Positions 7,224 through 16,871 are shown, counted from the first letter of the stretch. The stretch is DNA of 64,000 bases from Paraburkholderia susongensis (GCF_900177725.1 NZ_FXAT01000015.1:62001-126000), one strand, 5' to 3'. Numbers and translations: made by a program. Notes: a model not told the origin generated them from the sequence alone.

Positions 7224-7979
7224 TTATTTGATATGTTTCCAGTACGCGGCGTTCAGTCGCCAGGCGAAAAAGCTCAGGATTCCGAGGAACAACAGCACCC
7301 ACACGCCAAGCTGCTTGCGGGTTTGCTGCGTCGGTTCGGACATCCATGACAGGTACGACACGAGGTCGGCCACAGCAGAATCATAATCTACCGGCGACAT
7401 CGTCCCCGGAGTGAGCTGCTGGAAGCCGAGGAATTTGTGTACCGTTTCGCCGGTTTTTTCGTCGGTTTCGTCGCCGAATTTCGCCGCGCGCTGCCCCTGA
7501 AGCTGCCACAACACGTGAGGCATGCTCACGTTCTCGTACACGAGATTATTCCAGCCGGTCGGTCGCGTATCGTCGCGATAGAACGTGCGCAGATACGTGT
7601 ACAGCCAGTCCTTGCCGCGTGCCCGCGCTTCCACCGAAAGATCCGGCGGCGTCGCGCCGAACCACGCTTTCGCGTCGTCCGGGCGCATCGCCACGGTCAT
7701 CGTGTTGCCGACCTTGTCGGTAGTGAACAGCAGGTTGGCCTGGATCTCACTCGGCGTAAGGCCGAGATCGGTGAGCCGGTTGTAGCGCATCAGGTTCGCG
7801 CTGTGGCAATTCAGGCAGTAGTTTACAAACAATTGCGCACCGCGCTGCAAAGAAGCGAAATTGTTCGTGTTGTCCGGCGCGCGGTCGAGCGGGAAATTCT
7901 CGTCGGCGTGGACCGGAGCGGCGAGCAGCGCGAACACTGTCGCGCCGACCAGCGCGCACATCGAAAGCAGTTTTTTCAT
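7224..7979 (-). CDS. petC: ubiquinol-cytochrome c reductase, cytochrome c1 subunit
   Basis: Encodes 251 residues. A signal peptide (MKKLLSMCALVGATVFALLAAPVHA) precedes the heme c motif CLNCH at residues 55-59. A C-terminal membrane anchor (VWVLLFLGILSFFAWRLNAAYW) tethers the protein to the periplasmic face. Cytochrome c1 takes electrons from the Rieske protein and passes them to soluble cytochrome c. It is the last gene of petABC, 23 bp after petB. The ATG at 7979 gives a proper signal peptide, which decides the start. Confidence 0.95.
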   Translation of the reverse strand: MKKLLSMCALVGATVFALLAAPVHADENFPLDRAPDNTNNFASLQRGAQLFVNYCLNCHSANLMRYNRLTDLGLTPSEIQANLLFTTDKVGNTMTVAMRPDDAKAWFGATPPDLSVEARARGKDWLYTYLRTFYRDDTRPTGWNNLVYENVSMPHVLWQLQGQRAAKFGDETDEKTGETVHKFLGFQQLTPGTMSPVDYDSAVADLVSYLSWMSEPTQQTRKQLGVWVLLFLGILSFFAWRLNAAYWKHIK

Positions 7980-8002
7980 CTTCGTGTTCTCCTGGCTCGC
8001 GA

Positions 8003-9382
8003 TTAGTGAGGCTTGAACCGCACCCGCTCGGGCGGCTGCTTGAACGTGCCAAGCCGCGTCCAGAACGGCATGCCGAGGAAAAACGCGAAGTAGATCAGCG
8101 CACAGATCTGGGCGATCAGCGTCGACGCAGGCGACGGCGGTTTCGTGCCGAGGAAGCCCAGCGTCAGGAACGCAACCACGAAGATCCCGTAGAACACCTT
8201 GTGGAATAACGGCCGGTAGCGGATCGACCTGACCGGCGAGCGGTCGAGCCACGGCAGGAAGAACAGCGAAATCACCGCGCTGCCCATCACCACGACGCCC
8301 CAGAACTTCGATTCGGTAAATGCCATCGCCAGAATCACCAGCACCGCGAGCACCGGCAGACCGAGCTTCCACTTGCCGCGCGCCCGCACCAGGGCCAGCA
8401 GCCCGAGCAGCCCGACGACGATCATCAGCACGATCTTGAACGGGTCGGTGGTCGCGCGCAGCATCGCATAAAAAGCGGTGAAGTACCACACCGGCGCAAT
8501 TTCAGGCGGCGTTTGCAGCGGATTCGCGGGAACGAAGTTGTTGGCTTCAAGGAAGTACCCGCCCATTTCCGGCGCGAAGAAGATGATCGCCGCGAAGATC
8601 AGCAGGAAGATCGTCACGCCCATGAAGTCGTGCACCGAGTAGTACGGGTGGAACGGAATGCCGTCGAGCGGCACGCCGTCCGGGCCCTTCTTCGCCTTGA
8701 TCTCGATGCCGTCCGGATTGTTCGAACCGACTTCGTGCAGCGCCACGAGGTGCGCGATCACGAGGCCGATCAGCACCAGCGGAATCGCGATCACATGAAA
8801 CGCGAAGAAGCGGTTCAGCGTGACGTCCGAGACCACGTAGTCGCCGCGAATCCACAGCGACAGATCCGGGCCGATGAACGGAATCGCGGAGAACAGGTTC
8901 ACGATCACCTGTGCGCCCCAGAACGACATCTGGCCCCACGGCAGCAGGTAGCCGAAGAACGCCTCGGCCATCAGGCACAGGAAGATCAGGCAGCCGAAGA
9001 TCCACACGAGCTCGCGCGGCTTGCGGTACGAGCCGTACATGAGCCCGCGGAACATATGCAGATACACGACCACGAAAAACATCGACGCGCCCGTGGAGTG
9101 CATGTAGCGGATCAGCCAGCCCCACGGCACCTCGCGCATGATGTACTCGACCGACGAAAACGCGAGCGTCGCGTCGGGCTTGTAGTTCATCGTGAGGAAG
9201 ATGCCGGTGACGATCTGGTTGACCAGCACCAGCAACGCGAGCGAACCGAAGAAGTACCAGAAGTTGAAGTTCTTCGGCGCGTAGTACTCGGAAACGTGCT
9301 TCTTCCACGTGGAAGTCATCGGGAAGCGCTGGTCGATCCAACCAGCCAGCCCGGTCGTCTCTACTTCATGGTCGCTCGCCAT
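8003..9382 (-). CDS. petB: ubiquinol-cytochrome c reductase, cytochrome b subunit
   Basis: Encodes 459 residues with about eight to nine membrane helices. The heme-ligand helices carry YMHSTGASMFFVVVYLHMFRG and FFAFHVIAIPLVLIGLVIAHLVALHEVGSNNP, and the Qo site has the PEW-equivalent region APVWYFTAFYAMLR with ALGA-type following helices. It holds hemes bL and bH and performs the Q cycle in the inner membrane. Its ATG (9382) overlaps the petA stop codon by one base (TAATG), so translation is coupled. The long C-terminal part after residue 400 holds additional helices typical of proteobacterial forms. Confidence 0.96.
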   Translation of the reverse strand: MASDHEVETTGLAGWIDQRFPMTSTWKKHVSEYYAPKNFNFWYFFGSLALLVLVNQIVTGIFLTMNYKPDATLAFSSVEYIMREVPWGWLIRYMHSTGASMFFVVVYLHMFRGLMYGSYRKPRELVWIFGCLIFLCLMAEAFFGYLLPWGQMSFWGAQVIVNLFSAIPFIGPDLSLWIRGDYVVSDVTLNRFFAFHVIAIPLVLIGLVIAHLVALHEVGSNNPDGIEIKAKKGPDGVPLDGIPFHPYYSVHDFMGVTIFLLIFAAIIFFAPEMGGYFLEANNFVPANPLQTPPEIAPVWYFTAFYAMLRATTDPFKIVLMIVVGLLGLLALVRARGKWKLGLPVLAVLVILAMAFTESKFWGVVVMGSAVISLFFLPWLDRSPVRSIRYRPLFHKVFYGIFVVAFLTLGFLGTKPPSPASTLIAQICALIYFAFFLGMPFWTRLGTFKQPPERVRFKPH

Positions 9383-10002
9383 TACGCTTCTCCTTTCTCG
9401 TCCTTGCCGATCACGAGACCCGTCGCCGACGTGAACATGAAGCGCGGGATGTCGAGGTTCTGCGGGGCGGGTTTGTTCTTGAAGACTCGCCCGGCCATGT
9501 CGTAGGTCGAGCCGTGACAAGGACACAGAAAGCCGCCGGGCCAGTCGTCGGGGAGATTGGGCTGCGGGCCTTCCTGGAAGCGCGGCGTCGGCGTGCAGCC
9601 CAGATGCGTGCAAACGGCGACGGCGACGAGCAGATGCTTGTTCTCCGCGCGCGAGCGGAATTCGTTGTTGCAGTACTCCGGCAACGGCATCGAGAAGGGG
9701 TTCAGCGAGTGGGGGTCCGCTACCATGCTGTCCGCTTTCTGGACGTCGGCGAGCATCCGGTCCGTACGGTTGATGATCCACACCGGCTTGCCGCGCCAGG
9801 CGACGGTCATCATGTCGCCGGGCTTGAGATTGCTGATATCGGCTTCGACCGGAGCACCTGCGGCCTTAGCCCTTTCGGATGGTGCAAACGAACTAACAAA
9901 GGGTACGACAACGGCAACTCCTCCTATGCCGCTTGCTACGGTCGTCGCTACCAGCCAGTTACGGCGGCTGCCATCGACGCGTTCATCTTCTTTGTCTCGC
10001 AT
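9382..10002 (-). CDS. petA: ubiquinol-cytochrome c reductase, Rieske iron-sulfur subunit
   Basis: Encodes 206 residues from the ATG at 10002, preceded by GAGG and giving the family-typical start MRDKEDERVDGSRRNW; the in-frame start at 10080 is less likely. A Tat-type N-terminal anchor (SRRNWLVATTVASGIGGVAVVVPFV) precedes the globular domain. The [2Fe-2S] ligands are in CTHLGC and CPCHGS. The protein oxidises ubiquinol at the Qo site and reduces cytochrome c1. Tat export fits with the tatABC genes nearby. First gene of the petABC operon. Confidence 0.95.
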   Translation of the reverse strand: MRDKEDERVDGSRRNWLVATTVASGIGGVAVVVPFVSSFAPSERAKAAGAPVEADISNLKPGDMMTVAWRGKPVWIINRTDRMLADVQKADSMVADPHSLNPFSMPLPEYCNNEFRSRAENKHLLVAVAVCTHLGCTPTPRFQEGPQPNLPDDWPGGFLCPCHGSTYDMAGRVFKNKPAPQNLDIPRFMFTSATGLVIGKDEKGEA

Positions 10003-10080
10003 CACACGCCCCACCTCTGAGTTGGATTTTTCCTTCACGTCGCTTCTACCGCCGCTAGTTTGCGCGAATGGAGTCGCCAT

Positions 10081-10152
10081 TTACAAGGGCCGTCTGCCAA
10101 AAACCGTGCGAAGCCCTTGATAAATCAGGGTTTCTCCGTACGGAAACAGCAA
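10081..10152 (-). other. possible small ORF (23 residues) with strong ribosome-binding site upstream of petA
   Basis: On the minus strand AAGGAGGTG (plus positions about 10168-10176) precedes a TTG codon at 10152 by about 10 nt. The frame runs 23 codons (starting LFPYGETLIYQ) to TAA at 10081. No coding-bias test is possible at this length. It sits in the 220-bp gap between the NIF3-like gene and petA, so it may be a leader peptide or only a chance ribosome-binding motif. Confidence 0.25.
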
Positions 10153-10222
10153 CTTTTCCGCACCTCCTTTTAAGCGCCTTCTGCGATATTCATGCCCTCT
10201 TCTTCGTTAATGCAATTCGCAA

Positions 10223-10969
10223 TTAAACCGGGTTGGGGATATCGATAAAGAGGTGTTCGATATCGAACGACTCGGACAGATGCTTGCCCACCGCCTGCAC
10301 ACCGAAACGCTCGGTCGCGTGGTGGCCGGCCGCGAGAAACGCGACGCCGCTCTCCGCCGCCGTGTGCATGACCGACTCCGACACCTCGCCGGTCACGTAG
10401 ACGTCCGCGCCCGCGTCGATCGCCGCGCTGAACATGCTCTGGGCGGCACCCGTGCACCAGCCGACGCGGCGCAACTCGCGATCCGGATCGCCGAATACGA
10501 GCGGCGAGCGCCCGAGCGTCTGCTCGATTTCGGCGGTGAGGTGCGAGAGCGTGATCGGCATCGGCAGCGTGGCGAGCCAGCCGAGATCGTTCTCGCCGAA
10601 GCGCGCGTCGCTGATCCAGCCCATCTTCGCGCCGATCTGCGCGTTGTTGCCGAATTCGGGGTGGTCGTCGAGCGGCAGATGGTAGGCGAACAGGTTCAGG
10701 TCGTTGGCGAGCAGCAGCCGCAGGCGCGCATGCTTGCGGCCGGTGATCTGCGGCGCCTCGTTGCGCCAGAAGTAGCCGTGATGAACCAGCACGGCGTCCG
10801 CGCCCCAGTCGAGCGCGGCCTCCAGAAAGGCCACCGAGGCGGTCACGCCGGTCGCGAGCTTGTTGATGCGGCGGCGCCCCTCGACCTGCAATCCGTTCGG
10901 GCAATAGTCCTTGAAGCGCGCGGTTTCAAGGAGATTGTTCAAGTACAATTCAAGTTCAATCCGATCCAT
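10223..10969 (-). CDS. NIF3/YbgI-like dinuclear metal centre protein
   Basis: Encodes 248 residues with the NIF3 (DUF34) pattern: [20 protein letters not shown] at the N terminus, [11 protein letters not shown] with the metal-binding [25 protein letters not shown], and C-terminal [35 protein letters not shown]. The His and Glu residues of these segments form a two-metal site in hexameric homologues. The cellular role is not firmly known; links to GTP cyclohydrolase-like chemistry and metal handling have been proposed. The ATG at 10969 follows AGAGG. It is divergent from the HtrA gene, with a 19-bp gap. Confidence 0.9.
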   Translation of the reverse strand: MDRIELELYLNNLLETARFKDYCPNGLQVEGRRRINKLATGVTASVAFLEAALDWGADAVLVHHGYFWRNEAPQITGRKHARLRLLLANDLNLFAYHLPLDDHPEFGNNAQIGAKMGWISDARFGENDLGWLATLPMPITLSHLTAEIEQTLGRSPLVFGDPDRELRRVGWCTGAAQSMFSAAIDAGADVYVTGEVSESVMHTAAESGVAFLAAGHHATERFGVQAVGKHLSESFDIEHLFIDIPNPV

Positions 10970-10988
10970 ATAAACCTCTAGTCTTCAG

Positions 10989-12212
10989 ATGCTTAGACGC
11001 TTTTGGCTGTTATTTGCCCAAGCGGTGACTGTGCTGTTGGCGCTAATGTTCATCATTGCGACCCTCAAACCGCAGTGGCTGCAGCGTCAAGGGCAGTTCG
11101 GCAGGCAACTCGCCGAACCGATCGTCGCGCTGCGGGAAGTGGCGCCGGGCATTAGCAGCGGCCATGCCGAGGCGTCGTACGCGGATGCAGCGCAAAAAGC
11201 CATGCCCGCGGTTGTCAATGTGTTCTCCAGCAAGGATGGCTCACTGCCTCCCGACCCGCGCGCGAAAGACCCGCTGTTCCACTACTTCTTCGGCGACAAG
11301 AACAACAATCGCAAGCAGCAGGAGCAGCCCGCCTCGAACCTCGGCTCAGGGGTGATAGTGAGTTCGGAAGGTTACATTCTAACGAACCAGCACGTCGTCG
11401 ACGGTGCCGATCAGATCGAAGTCGCGCTCGCCGACGGCCGCACCACCAGCGCCAAGGTAATCGGCATCGATCCGGAAACCGATCTGGCCGTGCTCAAGGT
11501 CAACCTGACCAACCTGCCCACCATCACGCTCGGCCGCATGGACCAGACGCACGTCGGCGACGTCGTGCTCGCGATCGGCAATCCGTTCGGCGTCGGCCAG
11601 ACGGTGACGATGGGCATCGTCAGCGCGCTGGGGCGCAACCATCTCGGCATCAATACGTTCGAGAACTTCATCCAGACCGACGCGGCGATCAACCCGGGCA
11701 ACTCGGGCGGCGCGCTCGTCGACGTGAACGGCAATCTGCTCGGCATCAACACCGCGATCTATTCGCGCTCGGGCGGCTCGCTCGGCATCGGCTTCGCGAT
11801 TCCCGTGTCGACCGCGCGCAGCGTGCTCGAGAGCATCATCACAACCGGCACGGTCACGCGCGGCTGGATCGGCGTCGAGCCGCAGGACGTGACGCCGGAA
11901 ATCGCGGAGTCGTTCGGGCTCGCACAGAAGTCGGGCGCGATCGTCGCAGGCGTATTGAAGAGCGGCCCGGCGGATCGCGCGGGCATCAAGCCCGGCGACA
12001 TCCTGGTGAGCGTGAACGACCAGGAGATCACCGACACCACGCGTTTGCTCAACGTGATCGCGCAGATCAAGCCGGGCACCTCGGCGAAAGTGCATCTGGT
12101 GCGCAAGGGCCGTCAGATCGATCTCGCCGTGACGATCGGCAAACGCCCGCCGCCGCCGAAGCAGGCGGAAGACGACAACGGCGGCGATCAGTCGGATGAT
12201 GATGGCGGTTGA
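10989..12212 (+). CDS. membrane-anchored HtrA-type serine protease (DegS/DegQ-like)
   Basis: Encodes 407 residues. An uncleaved-looking N-terminal membrane segment (residues about 5-26) anchors a periplasmic trypsin-like domain with catalytic H135 (TNQHVVDGADQ), D165 (DPETDLAVLK) and S239 (NPGNSGGALVD). One PDZ domain follows at about residues 285-385 (GWIGVEPQDVTPEIAESFGL to KVHLVRKGRQI). One PDZ and a membrane anchor resemble DegS, the sigma-E pathway protease, more than DegP. The C terminus is acidic and Gly-rich. It converges on tatC with a 116-bp gap. No strong Shine-Dalgarno precedes the ATG. Confidence 0.92.
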   Translation: MLRRFWLLFAQAVTVLLALMFIIATLKPQWLQRQGQFGRQLAEPIVALREVAPGISSGHAEASYADAAQKAMPAVVNVFSSKDGSLPPDPRAKDPLFHYFFGDKNNNRKQQEQPASNLGSGVIVSSEGYILTNQHVVDGADQIEVALADGRTTSAKVIGIDPETDLAVLKVNLTNLPTITLGRMDQTHVGDVVLAIGNPFGVGQTVTMGIVSALGRNHLGINTFENFIQTDAAINPGNSGGALVDVNGNLLGINTAIYSRSGGSLGIGFAIPVSTARSVLESIITTGTVTRGWIGVEPQDVTPEIAESFGLAQKSGAIVAGVLKSGPADRAGIKPGDILVSVNDQEITDTTRLLNVIAQIKPGTSAKVHLVRKGRQIDLAVTIGKRPPPPKQAEDDNGGDQSDDDGG

Positions 12213-12328
12213 GGATCGACACCTGCGGGCGGGCGAGGCACGGCGGGGCGAAGCAGGACGCCACGAATAGCTCCCCAAGCCCGCGTGAGGCGCAAAACCG
12301 CGATTCGATTCGCGCGCCGCGCCAGCTC

Positions 12329-13114
12329 TCAGCTCGACGGCGGACTCGCGTCTTCGGCCACCGCCGCCGGCTGCTTGCCGACGAACACCCGCGCCGCAAT
12401 GATGCCCGCCTCGTACAGCACGATCAGCGGAACCGCGAGGATCAGTTGCGAGAACACGTCCGGCGGCGTCACGACGGCCGACACCACGAACGCGCCGACG
12501 ATCACATACGGACGGATCTCCTTGAGCTTCTTCAGCGTGATGATGTTCATGCGCACCAGCAGCACGACGACGATCGGCACCTCGAACGTCACGCCGAACG
12601 CGATGAACATCGTCAGCACGAAGCTCAGGTAATTGTCGATATCGGTCGTCATCTCCGCGCCGAGCGGCGCGTTGTAGTGCGCCATCACGCGGAAGATGGT
12701 CGGAAACACGACGAAGTACGCGAACGCCATACCGCACAGGAACAGCGTGTAGCTGCTCGCCACCAGCGGCGCGACCAGTTTCTTCTCGTGCTGATAGAGC
12801 CCGGGAGCGACGAACGCCCAGATCTGATACAGCACGACCGGCAGCGCGATCACGAAGGCGACCAGCATCGTCACTTTCATCGGCACGAAGAACGAGCCGG
12901 TGACGTCGGTGACGATCATCTTGCCGTCCTTGGGCAGGTTCATCATCAACGGACGCGCGAGCAGCCGGAAAATGTCCGGCGCCCAATACACGAGCCCGAT
13001 GAACACCACGATGACGGCAAGGCCCGCGCGAATGATGCGGTCGCGCAATTCGACGAGGTGGGAAATGAAGGTCTCTTCGGCGCCTTCGTTCTGGGATTGC
13101 TGGGGGTCGCTCAC
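12329..13114 (-). CDS. tatC: Sec-independent protein translocase TatC
   Basis: Encodes 261 residues starting with GTG (13114), preceded by GAGGG. Six transmembrane helices are evident, with the conserved N-terminal ETFISHLVELRDRIIRAGLAV and FMPMKV-type FFVPMKVTMLVAF segment that recognise the twin-arginine motif. TatC is the receptor core of the TatBC complex in the inner membrane. It follows tatB by 34 bp. Several proteins in this window (Rieske protein and the pseudophosphatase) carry twin-arginine signals. Confidence 0.96.
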   Translation of the reverse strand: MSDPQQSQNEGAEETFISHLVELRDRIIRAGLAVIVVFIGLVYWAPDIFRLLARPLMMNLPKDGKMIVTDVTGSFFVPMKVTMLVAFVIALPVVLYQIWAFVAPGLYQHEKKLVAPLVASSYTLFLCGMAFAYFVVFPTIFRVMAHYNAPLGAEMTTDIDNYLSFVLTMFIAFGVTFEVPIVVVLLVRMNIITLKKLKEIRPYVIVGAFVVSAVVTPPDVFSQLILAVPLIVLYEAGIIAARVFVGKQPAAVAEDASPPSS

Positions 13115-13148
13115 ACCGGCCCTCGGTTAGGGATTGTCGTTCTGATCA

Positions 13149-13682
13149 TCAGAAGAACCGCGTCGGACGACGCAGGCTGGCGGGCGTATGCCGCGCGACG
13201 CGCGCGGCGCCCGACTGCACGCGCGTGCGGCGCAGGCTTGCACGCTTGTACCAGGTGGGCGTGGCGCTCTGCTTGACGCGCCAGTTCTTGCGTTTGGGAT
13301 TGGCGGCCGGCGTGCTGGTCGGCCACGACGTGGTGCCCGAGGCGCCGCTGCCGGCGTCTTCGAGCGCGCCGCCGGCGATGCTCGGCGACACGGACGTGCC
13401 GCTCTTCCACGCTTCGTTCAGTTCGTTCTCGTGCTTGCGCAGATTGTCCTGAACCGTGCTTTCGACATTGCTCGCAGCCTTCTCGAACTCGGTTTTCATG
13501 CGCCGCAGTTCGTCCAGCTCGATTTCGCGCGTGACCTCGGCCTTCACGTCGTTGATATACCGCTGCGCGCGGCCGAACAGCGCGCCGGCCGTGCGAGCGA
13601 CACGCGGCAGGCGCTCAGGCCCGAGGACGACCAGCGCGACGACGCCGATCAGCGCCATCTTGGTTAGACCGAGGTCCAGCAT
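13149..13682 (-). CDS. tatB: Sec-independent protein translocase TatB
   Basis: Encodes 177 residues. A single N-terminal helix (MLDLGLTKMALIGVVALVVLGPERLPRVART) includes the Glu/Pro hinge EPLP-like element of TatB, followed by a long amphipathic helix (residues about 30-100) and a variable basic C terminus. TatB and TatC bind twin-arginine precursors. It lies between tatA and tatC in the usual order. Confidence 0.95.
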   Translation of the reverse strand: MLDLGLTKMALIGVVALVVLGPERLPRVARTAGALFGRAQRYINDVKAEVTREIELDELRRMKTEFEKAASNVESTVQDNLRKHENELNEAWKSGTSVSPSIAGGALEDAGSGASGTTSWPTSTPAANPKRKNWRVKQSATPTWYKRASLRRTRVQSGAARVARHTPASLRRPTRFF

Positions 13683-13730
13683 GAAGTGGAATGTCCGTCA
13701 GTAACGCGGGAACGGCGGAAACGCCGCGGT

Positions 13731-14270
<540 letters not shown>

Positions 14271-14636
14271 TCAACCCATGCGTTGCCAGGGGCGCGGTCC
14301 CGCGAGAATATGCGCGTGCAGGTGATACACCTCCTGACCTCCGCCCGGACCGGTGTTGATGACCGTGCGAAAACCCGTTTCGCCGCCGGTATAGGCAACG
14401 CCCAGTTGCCCGGCCAGACGCGCCGTCAACACAAGCATTCTACCAAGCAGAGGCGCGTCGTTTTCGGTGCAATTCGACAGCGTCGCGATGTGCTTGCGCG
14501 GGATCACCAGCACATGCGTTTCGGCGGCCGGACGGATGTCGCGAAAGGCGACGAACTCGTCGTCTTCATGGACTTTGGTCGACGGGATTTCGCCGGCGGC
14601 GATCTTGCAGAAAAGACAGTTCGAATCGTGACTCAT
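14271..14636 (-). CDS. HIT-family nucleotide-binding protein (Hint-like)
   Basis: Encodes 121 residues from ATG 14636 (MSHDSNCLFCKIAAGEIPS), the normal family start; the in-frame start at 14675 adds an unconserved tail. It has the zinc-type CLFCK motif, the core AETHVLVIPRKHIATL, and the catalytic HIT motif YHLHAHILAG near the C terminus. Hint-like proteins hydrolyse purine nucleoside phosphoramidates. It lies between the his operon and tatABC, a common arrangement in this group, but a terminator-like hairpin precedes it. Confidence 0.93.
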   Translation of the reverse strand: MSHDSNCLFCKIAAGEIPSTKVHEDDEFVAFRDIRPAAETHVLVIPRKHIATLSNCTENDAPLLGRMLVLTARLAGQLGVAYTGGETGFRTVINTGPGGGQEVYHLHAHILAGPRPWQRMG

Positions 14637-14692
14637 CGTATTCCTGACGCGGTATGACTGGAGCGCGAAGCTCACGCGGCGAGATCCGAGCC

Positions 14693-14718
14693 GAAAACCG
14701 GCCCGACGAACGGGCCGG
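14693..14718 (-). terminator. intrinsic terminator at the end of the his/DUF4870 transcript
   Basis: A perfect 8-bp stem CCGGCCCG (14698-14705) with CGGGCCGG (14711-14718) and a 5-nt loop. On the minus strand it is followed by TTTTC. It starts 7 bp past the DUF4870-like stop codon and so probably ends the long his transcript, with HIT-tatABC needing their own promoter or readthrough. Confidence 0.65.
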
Positions 14719-14725
14719 ACGTCGC

Positions 14726-15121
14726 TCAGACCCAGCCGCGCGGATTCGCGAACGGCTTGTTATCGTACAGATACAGCCAGCCTTTGATAATACGGTACAA
14801 CATCCAGATGCTGACGGCCCACAGCACCGGAATGCCGATCACGACGAGCAGCAGCAACGCGCCGATCGTGTAGCCGACGAGGCCCAGCCAGAACGTGCGG
14901 ATCTGCCATTCGAAGTGCGCTTCGTACGGCGTGCCGGCCACGTCCGACCGCTTGACGTAGTTGATGATGATCGCGATCAGAATGGTCAGGCCGCCGGTCA
15001 GCCAGTGGACCGCATACAGCGCGTACAGCACGTGCGTGAGCGTGCGCAGGCTGCGCTCGCGTTCCGGCTCCAACGCGTTGCGGTAAACCGGCGGCGGATA
15101 GCTTCCTTGCGACTGTTCCAT
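14726..15121 (-). CDS. DUF4870-like membrane protein
   Basis: Encodes 131 residues. A polar N terminus (MEQSQGSYPPPVYRNALEPE) precedes three hydrophobic segments: HVLYALYAVHWLTGGLTILIAIIINYV, FWLGLVGYTIGALLLLVVIGIPVLWAVSIW, and a short final part. The tail WMLYRIIKGWLYLYDNKPF is typical of small DUF4870/YggT-like inner-membrane proteins. Its function is unknown. It follows hisE after a 163-bp spacer with tandem repeats and is probably in the same transcript. Confidence 0.8.
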   Translation of the reverse strand: MEQSQGSYPPPVYRNALEPERERSLRTLTHVLYALYAVHWLTGGLTILIAIIINYVKRSDVAGTPYEAHFEWQIRTFWLGLVGYTIGALLLLVVIGIPVLWAVSIWMLYRIIKGWLYLYDNKPFANPRGWV

Positions 15122-15254
15122 GCTTGCGTCCTCCCGAAGGTGCGTTTACCGCGATATGGGCGCCGGTGCTCGCGACTTCAAGCCGAAGCACCCGGTTTTG
15201 CTACGCGCTTGCCGCTCAGTTGCCACGCGCAAACGCCACTCAGTTGCTGCCCGG

Positions 15255-15288
15255 TTGCCACTCAAGTTGCCACTCACTTGCCACTCAG
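15255..15288. repeat. short tandem repeats overlapping the hisE stop codon
   Basis: Three adjacent 11-12 bp units, TTGCCACTCAAG, TTGCCACTCAC and TTGCCACTCAG, occupy 15255-15288, with decayed copies (TTGCCGCTCAG, TTGCCACGCGC, TTGCTGCCCGG) upstream from about 15209. The hisE stop (15285-15287) falls within the last unit. This is a local tandem duplication, too short for CRISPR. Confidence 0.8.
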
Positions 15289-15689
15289 TCGCCGTTCTGC
15301 TCGCGCTCGCGGCTTTTGCGCAGCGCCTTTTCCTCGATGCCCGACAGGCCCTCGCGGCGCTCGAGCTCGGCGAGCACGTCGGCCGGGCTCAGATCGAAAT
15401 GCGACAGCATCACGAGGCAGTGAAACCACAAGTCCGCGACTTCGCCGACCAGCGACTTCGGCGCGCCGCCGTGGCGCACATCCTTCGCGGCGAGCACGAC
15501 TTCAGTGGCTTCTTCGCCGATTTTCTTGAGCACCGCATCGTCGCCCTTGTGAAACAGGCGCGACACGTAGGAGATATCCGGATCGCCGCCCTTGCGGCTG
15601 TCGATCACCGCCGCGAGACGCAGCAGCGTGTCGGTCGTCGATGCGGTCGTCGAGGCGTCCGTGGGCGGGTTTTGCGTGGATTGCGTCAT
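15285..15689 (-). CDS. hisE: phosphoribosyl-ATP diphosphatase HisE
   Basis: Encodes 134 residues. The MazG-like all-alpha fold shows the metal-binding [12 protein letters not shown] and [13 protein letters not shown] motifs. It removes pyrophosphate from phosphoribosyl-ATP, step 2 of histidine synthesis. Its ATG (15689) overlaps the hisI stop as ATGA. A 22-residue Thr/Ser-rich N-terminal tail ([17 protein letters not shown]) precedes the domain. HisE and HisI are separate proteins here, unlike the fused enterobacterial HisIE. Confidence 0.95.
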   Translation of the reverse strand: MTQSTQNPPTDASTTASTTDTLLRLAAVIDSRKGGDPDISYVSRLFHKGDDAVLKKIGEEATEVVLAAKDVRHGGAPKSLVGEVADLWFHCLVMLSHFDLSPADVLAELERREGLSGIEEKALRKSREREQNGD

Positions 15690-16096
15690 TTGTAGATGTG
15701 TTCGGGGTCTTTCAGCACGGGATCGACGGCCTGCCAGCCGCCGTCTTCGACCGAGCCTTCGAATTTCTGGAAAAAGCACGAGTGGCGCCCGGTGTGACAC
15801 GCGATGCCCGACACCTGCTCGACCTTCAGCAGCACGACGTCCTCGTCGCAATCGAGCCGCACTTCATGCACGTGCTGCACGTGGCCGGACTCTTCGCCCT
15901 TGAACCACAGGCGCTGACGCGATCGCGAGAAATACACCGCGCGGCCCGTTTCCACGGTCTTCGCCAGGGCTTCGCGGTTCATCCACGCGAACATCAGCAC
16001 GTCGTTCGTCGACGCCTCCTGCGCGATCACCGGCACGAGGCCGTTCGCGTCCCACTTGACCTTGTCGAGCCAGTTGACTGCCGAGGGATTCGTCAC
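15686..16096 (-). CDS. hisI: phosphoribosyl-AMP cyclohydrolase HisI
   Basis: Encodes 136 residues, starting with GTG at 16096, one base past the hisF stop. Motifs include [40 protein letters not shown] and the metal-ligand part [13 protein letters not shown]...[11 protein letters not shown] with three Cys. It opens the purine ring of phosphoribosyl-AMP using zinc. The gene is coupled with hisF and hisE by tight spacing. Confidence 0.95.
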   Translation of the reverse strand: MTNPSAVNWLDKVKWDANGLVPVIAQEASTNDVLMFAWMNREALAKTVETGRAVYFSRSRQRLWFKGEESGHVQHVHEVRLDCDEDVVLLKVEQVSGIACHTGRHSCFFQKFEGSVEDGGWQAVDPVLKDPEHIYK

Positions 16097-16097
16097 G

Positions 16098-16871
16098 TCA
16101 CAACCTCACCGAAATGCCCTGATCGGCCATGAAGCGCTTGGCCTCGCCGACCGTGTGTTCACCGTAATGGAAGATGCTCGCGGCGAGCACCGCGTCCGCA
16201 TGACCGTCCTTGATGCCGTCGGCGAGATGCTGCAGATTGCCGACGCCGCCCGAAGCGATCACCGACACCGGCACCGCGTCCGAGACCGCGCGCGTCAGCG
16301 CGAGATCGAAGCCGCTCTTGGTGCCGTCGCGGTCCATGCTGGTCAGCAGGATTTCGCCCGCGCCGAGTTCGGCCATCTTGCGCGCCCATTCGACCACTTC
16401 GAGGCCCGTGGCCTTGCGCCCGCCGTGCGTGAATACTTCCCAGCGCGGCGGCTCGCCGTCGGCCGACACGCGCTTCGCGTCGATCGCGACGACGATGCAC
16501 TGCGAGCCGTATTTGTCGGTGGCGTCTTTGACGAGCTGCGGATTCGCGACCGCCGACGAGTTCATGCTGATCTTGTCCGCACCCGCGTTGAGCAGGCGCC
16601 GCACGTCTTCGACGGCGCGCACGCCGCCGCCGACCGTCAGCGGAATGAACACCTGCGAGGCGACCGCCTCGATGATCGGCAGGATCAGATCGCGCTGATC
16701 CGAGGTCGCGGTGATGTCGAGGAAGGTGAGTTCGTCGGCGCCCTGGTCGTCGTAGCGGCGCGCGATTTCGACCGGGTCGCCTGCGTCGCGCAGTTCGACG
16801 AAGTTGACGCCCTTGACCACGCGGCCCGCGGTGACGTCGAGACAGGGAATGATGCGTTTAGCTAGAGCCAT
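16098..16871 (-). CDS. hisF: imidazole glycerol phosphate synthase, cyclase subunit HisF
   Basis: Encodes 257 residues folded as a (beta/alpha)8 barrel. It begins [21 protein letters not shown], where Asp in CLDV is the first catalytic acid; [15 protein letters not shown] and [15 protein letters not shown] are the phosphate-binding second half. HisF cyclises PRFAR with ammonia delivered from HisH, giving IGP and AICAR. It follows hisA after 282 bp, larger than the other spacers in the operon; I saw no gene in that GC-rich gap. Confidence 0.96.
   Translation of the reverse strand: MALAKRIIPCLDVTAGRVVKGVNFVELRDAGDPVEIARRYDDQGADELTFLDITATSDQRDLILPIIEAVASQVFIPLTVGGGVRAVEDVRRLLNAGADKISMNSSAVANPQLVKDATDKYGSQCIVVAIDAKRVSADGEPPRWEVFTHGGRKATGLEVVEWARKMAELGAGEILLTSMDRDGTKSGFDLALTRAVSDAVPVSVIASGGVGNLQHLADGIKDGHADAVLAASIFHYGEHTVGEAKRFMADQGISVRL

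Noticed and set aside
15209-15288. CRISPR-like direct repeats
   Set aside because: Units are 11-12 bp and contiguous with no spacers, so they are tandem repeats.
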